A stretch of 64,000 nt of DNA from Chitinophaga rupis (GCF_900109685.1 NZ_FOBB01000003.1:744001-808000), one strand, 5' to 3'. Shown: positions 35,562 to 42,283, counted from the first letter of the stretch. Made by a program: numbers and translations. The notes: generated by a model not told the origin, from the letters alone.

Positions 35562-36386
35562 TTAATGCGTTATTCCTTTTTTATAAACACCTAACACCTT
35601 CAGGTGTTCGGTTAATGGCGTAATGTGTTCCAGGCCTTTGTTAAACAGGTCCAGGCTTTCAAATTCCATATCCGCGTGAAAGTAGTAGGTCCACTCTTTG
35701 GCTGGTATGGGAAAAGACTGCAGCTTGGACAGGTTAATGCCGGCATCTGCAATTTTAGTAAGCACCTTTGCCAGGCTTCCCCTGTCATGGGAGGTTTGGA
35801 AGTATACTGATGCTTTGTTGGCATCCGGCTCCGGGGCAGTACCATTGCGGGAAATAGCCAGGAAACGGGTATAATTATTTTTAGCAGTATGAATGTTGGG
35901 AGCAATAATATCCAGCCCAAACAGGTCGGCAGCCAGCTTACCTGCAATGGCAGCGGTGCTTTTCAGCTTTTTCTGTGCTACGTGTTTGGCGCTGAGGGCT
36001 GTATCTTCTGTTTCCACCAGCTTAATATGCGGGTACTTTTCCAGGAAATCCATGCATTGCAGCAATGCCATAGGATGGGAATGTACTTCGCGTATATCCT
36101 CCAGCGTTTGGCCGGGCAATACCATCAGCTGTTGTTTGATCTGCAGGTATACTTCCCCGTTAATGTGCAGGCCTGAGTTCTTCAGCAGGCTGTAATTCGG
36201 TAAAATGCTGCCTGCAATAGAGTTCTCGATGGCCATTACACCTGCATCTACACCGGGTTGTTGTTTTACTTTTCTTACCAGCTCCGCAAAGGAAGCGCAG
36301 CACTCCACCGTTGTTTGCTTACCGTAATAACTCTGTGCCGCTATCTGGTGAAAAGATCCTTCAAAACCCTGTATTGCTATATTCAT
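35562..36386 (-). CDS. pheA: Prephenate dehydratase with ACT domain
   Basis: 274 residues, without a mutase domain. MNIAIQGFEGSFHQIAA, the catalytic TRF motif in NNYTRFLAIS and the C-terminal ACT domain (about 195-270) are present. It converts prephenate to phenylpyruvate. In the ACT domain the usual Phe-binding GALV and ESRP motifs read GSLA and QSFP, so allosteric Phe inhibition may be altered. First structural gene of the aromatic operon; the ATG is 44 nt after the T-tract of the leader-2 terminator. Confidence 0.95.
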   Translation of the reverse strand: MNIAIQGFEGSFHQIAAQSYYGKQTTVECCASFAELVRKVKQQPGVDAGVMAIENSIAGSILPNYSLLKNSGLHINGEVYLQIKQQLMVLPGQTLEDIREVHSHPMALLQCMDFLEKYPHIKLVETEDTALSAKHVAQKKLKSTAAIAGKLAADLFGLDIIAPNIHTAKNNYTRFLAISRNGTAPEPDANKASVYFQTSHDRGSLAKVLTKIADAGINLSKLQSFPIPAKEWTYYFHADMEFESLDLFNKGLEHITPLTEHLKVLGVYKKGITH

Positions 36387-36429
36387 CGTTGTATAATTGC
36401 TGTTGTTATGTTGTTTTGTATATGGCCAT

Positions 36430-36466
36430 AAAAAAAGGGCCCCGGAGGAGCCGGGACCCTTTTTTT
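36430..36466 (-). terminator. Attenuator terminator 2 (before pheA)
   Basis: On the minus strand GGGTCCCGG (36459-36451) pairs with CCGGGGCCC (36445-36437) through a CTCCT loop, with one T-G pair, followed by seven T. A-run upstream and T-run downstream can extend the stem. It would stop transcription before pheA unless antitermination occurs. Confidence 0.93.
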
Positions 36467-36510
36467 GTAACTGGTTTATATTTTTTTAGTTATTACAAAA
36501 GAGTCCCGGC
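36450..36510 (-). promoter_or_regulatory. Antiterminator 2 (pairs leader 2 end with terminator 2)
   Basis: The minus-strand segment GCCGGGACTC (36510-36501), in codons 23-26 of leader 2, is complementary to GGGTCCCGGC (36459-36450), the 5' arm of terminator 2. Ten pairs form, with one G-U. Pairing excludes the terminator. A ribosome at the stop codon would cover this segment; a ribosome stalled in the Phe/Tyr run would leave it free. Confidence 0.8.
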
Positions 36511-36576
36511 CTTCTCCACGTAAAAGAAGAAAAAGAAAAAGTAGTAAAAGTAAAAACCGGAACGACGCTGTAACAT
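36493..36576 (-). CDS. Aromatic leader peptide 2 (27 aa, twelve consecutive Phe/Tyr)
   Basis: ATG at 36576, TAA at 36495-36493. Residues 8-19 read FYFYYFFFFFFY, eight Phe and four Tyr without interruption, followed by VEKAGTLL. The peptide precedes a Rho-independent terminator and carries the antiterminator strand at its 3' end, the exact layout of phe/trp-type attenuator leaders. Its translation, not the peptide, would be the function: low charged tRNA-Phe or tRNA-Tyr stalls the ribosome and lets the antiterminator form. It is the second of two such leaders in series. Confidence 0.87.
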   Translation of the reverse strand: MLQRRSGFYFYYFFFFFFYVEKAGTLL

Positions 36577-36590
36577 TGCTATTATTTTAA

Positions 36591-36622
36591 ATAAGAAAGG
36601 CCTCCATTTTCAGGAGGCCCTT
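36591..36622 (-). terminator. Attenuator terminator 1
   Basis: On the minus strand GGCCTCC (36619-36613) pairs with GGAGGCC (36605-36599). The stem is extended by G-T and A-T pairs, the loop is 7 nt, and TTTCTTATTT follows. It lies between leader 1 and leader 2. The U-tract is less clean than that of terminator 2. Confidence 0.82.
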
Positions 36623-36665
36623 TTGCTAGTTTCTTTTATATTTTGATACTTACAAACGACCTCCT
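36612..36665 (-). promoter_or_regulatory. Antiterminator 1 (pairs leader 1 stop region with terminator 1)
   Basis: Minus-strand AGGAGGTC (36665-36658), which begins in the TAG stop codon of leader 1, is complementary to GGCCTCCT (36619-36612), the 5' arm of terminator 1. Eight pairs form, with one G-U. A terminating ribosome would mask it. Confidence 0.75.
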
Positions 36666-36726
36666 ATTTCCGGAACCAGAAATAATAAAAACCATAAAAG
36701 TATCCAAAGGTCGCAGTGCGTATCAT
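36664..36726 (-). CDS. Aromatic leader peptide 1 (20 aa, Phe/Tyr/Trp-rich)
   Basis: ATG at 36726, TAG at 36666-36664. Residues 7-18 read FGYFYGFYYFWF: five Phe, four Tyr, one Trp and two Gly. The promoter is 22-50 nt upstream and the predicted mRNA start only about 16 nt before the ATG. The peptide is followed at once by an antiterminator strand and a terminator. It would sense shortage of charged tRNA-Phe, tRNA-Tyr and perhaps tRNA-Trp for the whole pheA-aroC operon. Confidence 0.85.
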   Translation of the reverse strand: MIRTATFGYFYGFYYFWFRK

Positions 36727-36747
36727 ATTGTATGATTGTTTGCCCGA

Positions 36748-36778
36748 CAAAAATACACCGTGCTTTTTATTATCCAAG
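36748..36778 (-). promoter_or_regulatory. Promoter of the aromatic operon
   Basis: On the minus strand CTTG (36778-36775), a 19-nt spacer and TATTTTTG (36755-36748) match the Bacteroidota -33/-7 consensus (3 of 4 and all specified positions). Transcription would start near 36742, about 16 nt before the leader 1 ATG. From 36780 to 36930 I see nothing else. Confidence 0.65.
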
Positions 36779-36939
36779 CACCGGCACTAAAAATTACATT
36801 TTATTCAATAAAAGAGAGCAAAAGGCAGTTTTCATTCAAAAAAACAAGCAGAAAAGGGCATGGTTTAGGAGGAAATGGCTTTTATAAGTGCGTAGAAAAC
36901 AGATAGTTGTATTAGCAATTATTTTTGAATGGGGGTTGT

Positions 36940-37395
36940 TGGTCCATGGTCCATAGTCGATGGTCCATTGCCTGCTGCAAGAAGATGGGTCGTAAATGGA
37001 AGGTAAGTTTCCAGCTGTCTTGCCCTGTAAATACTTAAAGGCTATGGACTATGAACCATCGACCACGGACTACTGCGTGGAGGTGGGTCTTAAATGGAAA
37101 GGCAGGCTTCTCAGCTGCCTTATCCCGTAATACTTTAATGTGTTAAAGAAATGGACTATGAACCATCGACCATTGCCTACTACATGGAGGCTGTTAATAA
37201 AGGGAAGGCATGCTTTCCAGCGGCCGGCCCAATTACGCAGCACTTATAATGCGCCAATGCTATGGGTATGGGCCCTGGACCAGGGCGCGGTACTAAATAG
37301 AAAAGCAGGCTTCCCATCCACCTGCCTTATCCCGTAATACCTATAAATGCGCTAAAGGCCACGGACTATGGACCATCGACTATGGACTATCAACC
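36940..37395. repeat. About 100-bp imperfect tandem repeat, four copies, with GGTCCAT arms
   Basis: The landmark AAATGGAAGG/AAATGGAAAGGCAGGC recurs at 36994, 37092, 37199 and 37295 (spacing 98, 107 and 96). It is followed each time by a purine/pyrimidine segment ending in forms of CCCGTAATACTT. Between copies are GGACTATGAACCATCGACC words, and the outer ends carry the GGTCCAT heptads in opposite orientation. No gene is evident in this spacer. Confidence 0.8.
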
Positions 37396-37413
37396 AACAA
37401 TCCACAAAAAAAA

Positions 37414-37441
37414 CCGTCCCGCGGTTAGCGGAACGGCCTTT
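37414..37441. terminator. Terminator after the small lipoprotein gene
   Basis: CCGTCCCGC (37414-37422) pairs with GCGGAACGG (37428-37436), with one G-T. On the minus strand eight T follow. CTTTTTA on the plus side allows bidirectional use. Confidence 0.88.
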
Positions 37442-37468
37442 TTATAGAAACCTTTTTTGCTTACTTAA

Positions 37469-37693
37469 TTATTTCATTTTGCTAGTGTCAGCAGCAACTG
37501 AATCAACAGCTTGTTTAGCTGAATCAGCAACAGCGTTAACAGCAGAATCAGCAGAAGCAGCAGTAGAATCGATAGATTCAGTTGCAGCGTTTGCAGTAGA
37601 ATCAGTAGTTTCAGAACCGGTACCGGAACCGCAAGCTGTTACAAATAAACCGAAAGCCAGTGCTAAGAAGCTAATTTTCAGAATGTTTTTCAT
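37469..37693 (-). CDS. Small low-complexity lipoprotein
   Basis: 74 residues. The signal peptide ends in a FVTAC lipobox, so the mature protein starts with a lipidated Cys. The remaining 53 residues are nearly all Ala, Ser, Thr, Asp, Val and Glu (for example SIDSTAASADSAVNAVADSA), suggesting an acidic helix like small abundant Bacteroidota lipoproteins. It has a strong terminator and lies divergent to the sigma factor gene. Function unknown. Confidence 0.8.
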   Translation of the reverse strand: MKNILKISFLALAFGLFVTACGSGTGSETTDSTANAATESIDSTAASADSAVNAVADSAKQAVDSVAADTSKMK

Positions 37694-37750
37694 CGTACAA
37701 TGATTTTAAGGTTTTGGAAATATTTCTTCTTTATACCCGGTTCGGAAAAA

Positions 37751-37797
37751 GGTAACCCATCTTTTAAAAAAAATTTTTTTTGCTACTTTGGGTTACC
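37751..37797. promoter_or_regulatory. Inverted repeat GGTAACCC / GGGTTACC in a divergent promoter region
   Basis: Perfect 8-bp arms at 37751-37758 and 37790-37797, 31 bp apart, flank an A/T tract and TACTTTG. They lie between the divergent lipoprotein gene and the second ECF sigma gene. A possible operator. Confidence 0.45.
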
Positions 37798-37822
37798 AAA
37801 AGCACATAATAGTATTAAATAA

Positions 37823-38395
37823 GTGAGTGACCATCTAAACATAGCAAGGGACAGAGAATTACTGCAAGGATTGGCCCGTAATGACGACAAATCGCTGGAA
37901 ATCATTTATTTGGAGAATTTTCCGGTGATCCTGAGAATGGTGCAGCAGAATAACGGGTCAGATGATGACGCCAAAGATCTTTTCCAGGAGGCAATGATCA
38001 TATTATATGAAAAGGTGCAGCAGGGCGATTTTGACCTGTACAGCAAGCTAAAAACCTTTTTATATGCCGTATGCCGGCGCCTGTGGCTGAAAAAATTACA
38101 GGGTAATACCTGGATCGGGCTTTCCGACCACATCGAGGAAACCCTGCCGCTGGAAGATACCATGGAGGAACATGAAAAAAGGGACGAGCAGTTCCGCATC
38201 ATGCAAAAATCCATGGGCAGCCTTGGAGAGCCCTGTAAAACCCTGTTAGCTGATTACTACCTGCATAAACGATCCATGCAGGACATTGCAGAAAAGTTTG
38301 GCTACACCAACGCGGAAAACGCCAAGAACCAGAAGTATAAATGCCTCATGCGGCTTAAAAAGCTGTTCTTTGACCAATATAACGATACCAAGTAA
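37823..38395 (+). CDS. ECF-like sigma-70 factor
   Basis: 190 residues with a GTG start (no in-frame ATG is available before region 2). Region 2 is around SDDDAKDLFQEAMIILYEKVQQGDF and region 4 is around GSLGEPCKTLLADYYLHKRSMQDIAEKFGYTNAENAKNQKYKCLMRLKK. It is followed 43 nt later by an anti-sigma-like/protease fusion gene, forming a probable sigma/anti-sigma pair. Confidence 0.9.
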   Translation: MSDHLNIARDRELLQGLARNDDKSLEIIYLENFPVILRMVQQNNGSDDDAKDLFQEAMIILYEKVQQGDFDLYSKLKTFLYAVCRRLWLKKLQGNTWIGLSDHIEETLPLEDTMEEHEKRDEQFRIMQKSMGSLGEPCKTLLADYYLHKRSMQDIAEKFGYTNAENAKNQKYKCLMRLKKLFFDQYNDTK

Positions 38396-38438
38396 CCAAT
38401 TAATACATCCACATCATTAAAACTATAAAGGAGCGGTG

Positions 38439-39530
38439 ATGAAAGATCAGATACAATTATTACAGGAAATAGAAAGCTACCTGGAAGGGCAGCTCAGCGA
38501 TGCTGAAAGGGCATCTTTTGAGGCGCGCCGCCAGGCCGACCCTGTGCTGAACGCACAGGTAGAGGAGCAGCAGCTATTCCTGCAAACTTTACAACAATAC
38601 GGCCGCCGCACAGAGCTGCAGCAGCAAATGGACCGTATCCACGAACATATAGCCACCCCAAAGCCTGCTAACGTAGTGCCTATACGTAAAAGCACCTCGT
38701 ACCCCCGCAGGCGTACCATCACCAATCTGGCTGCAGCAGCCTGTATAGCGCTGGTAACCTCCCTGAGCACCATTGCCATTATGCAAAGGGCTGCCAAACA
38801 AAAAACTACCGCACAATATGAGGATGTAAGAAGGGTGCTGAATAATATTCAACGCTCCCAGAATGCGCTGATCAATAATATGAACAGCACCAGCAAAAAA
38901 GCACCGGCTAACCCCGGCACTTACGGCGGTACCGGTTTTGCCATCTCAACCAACGGTTATATTATTACCAACTATCACGTAGTACAGGGCGCCGATTCAT
39001 TATACGTACAGAATAACAAAGGCGAGGCTTACAAAGCCACCAGCATTTTTGAAGATATATCCAGCGACCTGGCCATTCTTAAAATAGCTGACAGCACTTT
39101 TAAGAGCCAGCCCCTGCCCTACCAGCTGAAACCGCAGCCGGTGAACCTGGGTGAAGAAGTATTTACCATGGGCTACCCGCGGGATGAAATTGTGTATGGT
39201 AAAGGTTACATCAGCGCACAAACAGGCTTTAACGGGGATACGGTAGCCTACCAGGTATCCATTCCGGTGAACCCCGGTAACAGCGGCGCTCCGCTGATGG
39301 ATAGCGAAGGCAACATAGTAGGTATTATTACCGGCAAACAAACTACCTCAGACGGAATTGCCTTTGCAGTGAAATCAGCCCATCTGAAACGCCTGCTGGA
39401 TGAAATGCCAAAGGAAAAGCTACCCCGCCGGGAATGGACCCGCAAAAGCGCTCACCTGGAAAGCATGAGCCGTATAGACCAGATCAAGAAGCTGGAAGAT
39501 TTTGTGTATATGGTGAAGGTGTATAATTAA
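38439..39530 (+). CDS. Anti-sigma-like N-terminus fused to a trypsin-like (DegP-type) protease
   Basis: 363 residues. I chose the ATG at 38439, preceded by AAAGGAG; a GTG at 38436 is adjacent. Residues 1-70 (IESYLEGQLSDAERASFEARRQADP) resemble the cytoplasmic region of Bacteroidota anti-sigma factors. One TM lies at about 94-115, then a coiled linker, and from about 150 a trypsin-like domain with H180 (NYHVV), D210 (SSDLAIL) and S282 (GNSGAPL). No PDZ domain is seen. Topology predicts sigma binding inside and proteolysis outside. Its place right after the sigma gene supports this. Confidence 0.87.
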   Translation: MKDQIQLLQEIESYLEGQLSDAERASFEARRQADPVLNAQVEEQQLFLQTLQQYGRRTELQQQMDRIHEHIATPKPANVVPIRKSTSYPRRRTITNLAAAACIALVTSLSTIAIMQRAAKQKTTAQYEDVRRVLNNIQRSQNALINNMNSTSKKAPANPGTYGGTGFAISTNGYIITNYHVVQGADSLYVQNNKGEAYKATSIFEDISSDLAILKIADSTFKSQPLPYQLKPQPVNLGEEVFTMGYPRDEIVYGKGYISAQTGFNGDTVAYQVSIPVNPGNSGAPLMDSEGNIVGIITGKQTTSDGIAFAVKSAHLKRLLDEMPKEKLPRREWTRKSAHLESMSRIDQIKKLEDFVYMVKVYN

Positions 39531-39574
39531 TGTGCCGCTGAGCTTAAAATGACAATTGGCCTTAGATTAAATAC

Positions 39575-39610
39575 AAAGGCTACACTCTTAAAATAGTGTA
39601 GCCTTTTTTT
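39575..39610 (+). terminator. Terminator after the protease fusion gene
   Basis: Perfect 12-bp stem AAAGGCTACACT (39575-39586) / AGTGTAGCCTTT (39595-39606) followed by T-run. Confidence 0.92.
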
Positions 39611-39619
39611 ATTGTTTAT

Positions 39620-39639
39620 GTGTGCCACATGTGGCACAC
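39620..39639. repeat. 20-bp perfect palindrome
   Basis: GTGTGCCACATGTGGCACAC has no loop. It lies 2 nt past the stop codon of the CarboxypepD_reg gene, beside the preceding terminator. It could be a protein-binding site or part of the minus-strand 3' end. Confidence 0.6.
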
Positions 39640-39641
39640 TT

Positions 39642-40370
39642 TTATTTCTTCCATCCCCGGTACTTATCCGTGATCCAGTAGATCAGGTCTTCCTGGCGCA
39701 TCATACGCATGGCGTCATAGCTGGGGTAATTATCGTGCATAAAGTGCTGCAGGGAATCGCCTTTAAGGCCGGTAACCTGGCTTACCAGCAGCGGTGTATA
39801 ACGGGAATCTATATACTTTTCTTCCTCTGCCTTTGCATATATTTCCTTGAACTTTCTTTTTTGTTTTTCCTTACGGGAATAGCGGGTAAAAGGACTAAAG
39901 GTGAGTCCAAAACCTTGCGGGGTATTACCGCCGGCCAGAGGTTTATTTGCTTTATCCAGTATGAACCCGTATTGCTCGCGGCGGGCTATGGAATCCGCCT
40001 GGTAAGGCGTGTACTTGGCGGTTACTTCTACGCTGTGCAACATCTTGTTCTCTACCTCCAGCTGTATATTCTGTGTAACCGTAGCGTTAGTAGATGCTTC
40101 TACCACCAAACTATCTGTTCTGTAACCAATAAAAGTAAAAAGGATCAGGTCATGGGGTTTAACGTTTATGCGGTAAAAGCCGCCCTGGTCTGTAGTAGCT
40201 CTTTTGCCCGTAGTTTTGTTGATAATGGAGGCATAGGGTAATACCAGGTTGTTATCCTTGTCCGTTAACTGACCGGTAAGGGTGATCTGGGACTGGGCCC
40301 TCACCTGCTGCACCGCCAGCAGCATAACACTACAAAGTAATAATGCGCTGAGGTATTTGATTGTATACAT
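39642..40370 (-). CDS. CarboxypepD_reg-like exported protein
   Basis: 242 residues from the ATG at 40370 (MYTIKYLSALLLCSVMLLAV..., signal peptide ending VRAQ). The upstream ATG at 40433 precedes the signal peptide. The first domain is a carboxypeptidase-regulatory-like beta-sandwich (ITLTGQLTDKDNNLVLPYASIINKTTGKRATTDQGGFYRINV). The rest is Lys/Arg-rich with no known domain. Similar proteins are common in Bacteroidota, possibly envelope-associated. Confidence 0.82.
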   Translation of the reverse strand: MYTIKYLSALLLCSVMLLAVQQVRAQSQITLTGQLTDKDNNLVLPYASIINKTTGKRATTDQGGFYRINVKPHDLILFTFIGYRTDSLVVEASTNATVTQNIQLEVENKMLHSVEVTAKYTPYQADSIARREQYGFILDKANKPLAGGNTPQGFGLTFSPFTRYSRKEKQKRKFKEIYAKAEEEKYIDSRYTPLLVSQVTGLKGDSLQHFMHDNYPSYDAMRMMRQEDLIYWITDKYRGWKK

Positions 40371-40448
40371 ATTAATTGGTTTCAGAAAGGTCATATTAAG
40401 AGGCAAGTATATGCTAAACAAAGTAAGTAACAAGTTGTTAAAAAAAAT

Positions 40449-40485
40449 AAAAAATCCTCCCGGGTACAGGAGGATTTTTTATTAC
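40449..40485. terminator. Terminator downstream of csbD-like gene
   Basis: AAAAAATCCTCC (40449-40460) / GGAGGATTTTTT (40469-40480), a 12-bp perfect stem with A/T-rich flanks working in both directions. Confidence 0.9.
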
Positions 40486-40516
40486 CGGGAAAATAATCCC
40501 TTAAATAAGGCCGGTA

Positions 40517-40696
40517 TTATCTTAACAGGTCTATTACTTCTTCACGGGTTTTACCCAGCTTCTTCTGCAGGTTACCTATTAACCGGTCTTCCTGGCCTTC
40601 TTCATATAACAGGTCATCATCTGTAAGATCTGCATATTGCTGTTTTAAACGGCCTTTAATATCATTCCATGTTCCTTTGATCTGTAACGTATCCAT
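40517..40696 (-). CDS. CsbD-like small protein
   Basis: 59 residues, ATG at 40696 and TAA at 40519-40517. The sequence starts MDTLQIKGTWNDIKGRLKQQ, continues with DLTDDDLLYEEGQED and ends GKTREEVIDLL. This matches the CsbD/YjbJ family (KGxWxxxKGxxKxxxG...L) of short general-stress proteins of unknown mechanism. It is followed by a strong terminator. Confidence 0.88.
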   Translation of the reverse strand: MDTLQIKGTWNDIKGRLKQQYADLTDDDLLYEEGQEDRLIGNLQKKLGKTREEVIDLLR

Positions 40697-40749
40697 AACA
40701 TTCTGATTTATGTGAACAATTAGGTTATACAGGAATGAAAATCCAAAGA

Positions 40750-41703
40750 CTATGCCAGCCGTACCTGTATGCGGGTAGTAAAGGTTTGCTCCCCGCCCGG
40801 CGGCAGCTGCTGCAAATGCATGCCGTTATTAAAGGTATTGGGTGGAGCACTGAGGTTTTCTATGGCAATACTGTGGCGGTGCGGCGGTATGTACACCTGC
40901 AGAACGGGATAATTGTGATCCGGGTAAAAGTCAATGGCTATGCGCTGCTGCGGATCAAATAAGGTACATAATGGGCCGGGTTGTGTGAAATGCAGCAGAA
41001 AGGAATTATCCAGCTGCACACCTTTCAGCAGTTGAGGCCGCAAATAATCTTTACAGGGTAATAATTGACCAGTGGGTACCAGCTGCTCATTAAATTCCAC
41101 TATTTGTTGCGATGCAAACTGTAGCTCCAATGCATCCACCGGGGTGCCGGTAGTAAAATAGGGATGCCAGCCGTCCATTACAGGTATGGCCGTGCCCGCA
41201 TGATTAATGAGCGTAGTACTAATAGATAAGGTATAGTTAGACTGCAGGCTGTACCGCACCCGGCAGTCATATGCAAAGGGATAACCGGGATCTGTGCCTT
41301 TATAGCTATACTGCAGTACCAGGGCGGCTTCCCGCTCATTGGTAATGGTTTCCAATACGGTAAATGCTGCATCATATAACAAACCATGAATGGCATGGCC
41401 GGAAGGCGCTAAGCGGCTAAGCTGGTAAGCCTCATCCTGCCATTTATATTGCCCGTATGGAATGCGGCAGGCATAAGGGCTGAGCTTTACGCCTTTGAAA
41501 CTTTTGGTAAGCTGTTGCTGCTGCTCTTCCAGGTTTTTATAATTATCTATTATGTTCAGGGGTTGCCCGTTATGCGGAATGGTAAAGGCATGCAGGGCGG
41601 CGCCCAGGGAAGGGATTATTTCTACCTGTGTATTATTTGCGGTATCCTGCAGGGCAACAATGTCAAAACCATTTTGCTGAAAAGTGTGAATATGAAATGC
41701 CAT
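40750..41703 (-). CDS. Aldose 1-epimerase family protein
   Basis: 317 residues from the ATG at 41703; the upstream ATG at 41733 adds no conserved sequence. The conserved blocks are SPYACRIPYGQYKWQDEAYQL, HAIHGLLYDAAF (catalytic His region), VMDGWHPYF and VYIPPHRHSIAIENLSAPPNTFNNG. Galactose mutarotase-like enzymes interconvert alpha and beta sugars. It is divergent from the DinB gene. The sugar is unknown. Confidence 0.9.
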   Translation of the reverse strand: MAFHIHTFQQNGFDIVALQDTANNTQVEIIPSLGAALHAFTIPHNGQPLNIIDNYKNLEEQQQQLTKSFKGVKLSPYACRIPYGQYKWQDEAYQLSRLAPSGHAIHGLLYDAAFTVLETITNEREAALVLQYSYKGTDPGYPFAYDCRVRYSLQSNYTLSISTTLINHAGTAIPVMDGWHPYFTTGTPVDALELQFASQQIVEFNEQLVPTGQLLPCKDYLRPQLLKGVQLDNSFLLHFTQPGPLCTLFDPQQRIAIDFYPDHNYPVLQVYIPPHRHSIAIENLSAPPNTFNNGMHLQQLPPGGEQTFTTRIQVRLA

Positions 41704-41776
41704 GTAATTCAAAATGTAGCCGAATTTACCCAAACTGGTACATATCTTTATATATTGTTAAAAATTTGCTGAATCT

Positions 41777-42283
41777 ATGTCCGAAACAAAACCTGAAGTT
41801 TGGTTACGCGGCCCGATAGATGGGGTACCGGCATTATTACAACCGGTAGCGCATGCCTTGTTACAGGCACAGGAAGAGATACATGTACTGCTGCAGGACT
41901 TCCCTGCTGATAAGCTGTGGGAGCGGCCTGCAGGTGTAGCTTCTGTAGGTTTTCACCTGCAGCACCTTACCGGTATGCTGGACCGCCTGTTTACCTACGC
42001 CAACGGGCAAACGCTTTCCAAACAACAGCTGCAATACTTAATAGCAGAAGGCGCTGCCAATGAAAATATAACAGCCGCACATTTACTGCATGCATTTGAT
42101 ATGCAGGTAACCCATGTGCTCACCATCTTAAAAAATACAGACGAAAAAACTTTAACAGAAGCAAGAACGGTTGGGCGCAGCCAGCTGCCCTCTACCCTGC
42201 TGGGCTTAATGTTCCATGCGGCAGAGCATACCATGCGGCATACCGGCCAGCTGCTGGTAACGGTAAGGGTTATACTATCATAA
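41777..42283 (+). CDS. DinB-family protein
   Basis: 168 residues. A four-helix bundle with likely metal ligands is suggested by GFHLQHLTGMLDRLFTYANG and the C-terminal LGLMFHAAEHTMRHTGQLLVTVRVI, typical of DinB/YfiT-like thiol-dependent transferase folds. Its last 6 nt overlap the end of the convergent MBL-fold gene. Substrate unknown. Confidence 0.88.
   Translation: MSETKPEVWLRGPIDGVPALLQPVAHALLQAQEEIHVLLQDFPADKLWERPAGVASVGFHLQHLTGMLDRLFTYANGQTLSKQQLQYLIAEGAANENITAAHLLHAFDMQVTHVLTILKNTDEKTLTEARTVGRSQLPSTLLGLMFHAAEHTMRHTGQLLVTVRVILS

Noticed and set aside
36311..36523. A 70-codon plus-strand ORF crossing the pheA leader region
   Set aside because: It lies on the opposite strand to the leaders, crosses a terminator stem and resembles no protein. 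The leader peptides on the minus strand explain the sequence better.
37140..37337. A 65-codon plus-strand ORF in the repeat spacer
   Set aside because: It is made of repeat sequence and matches no family. It is treated as a chance ORF.
36940..37395. CRISPR-like array
   Set aside because: Repeats are about 100 bp, diverged and tandem, without short identical repeats or unique spacers, and there are no cas genes.
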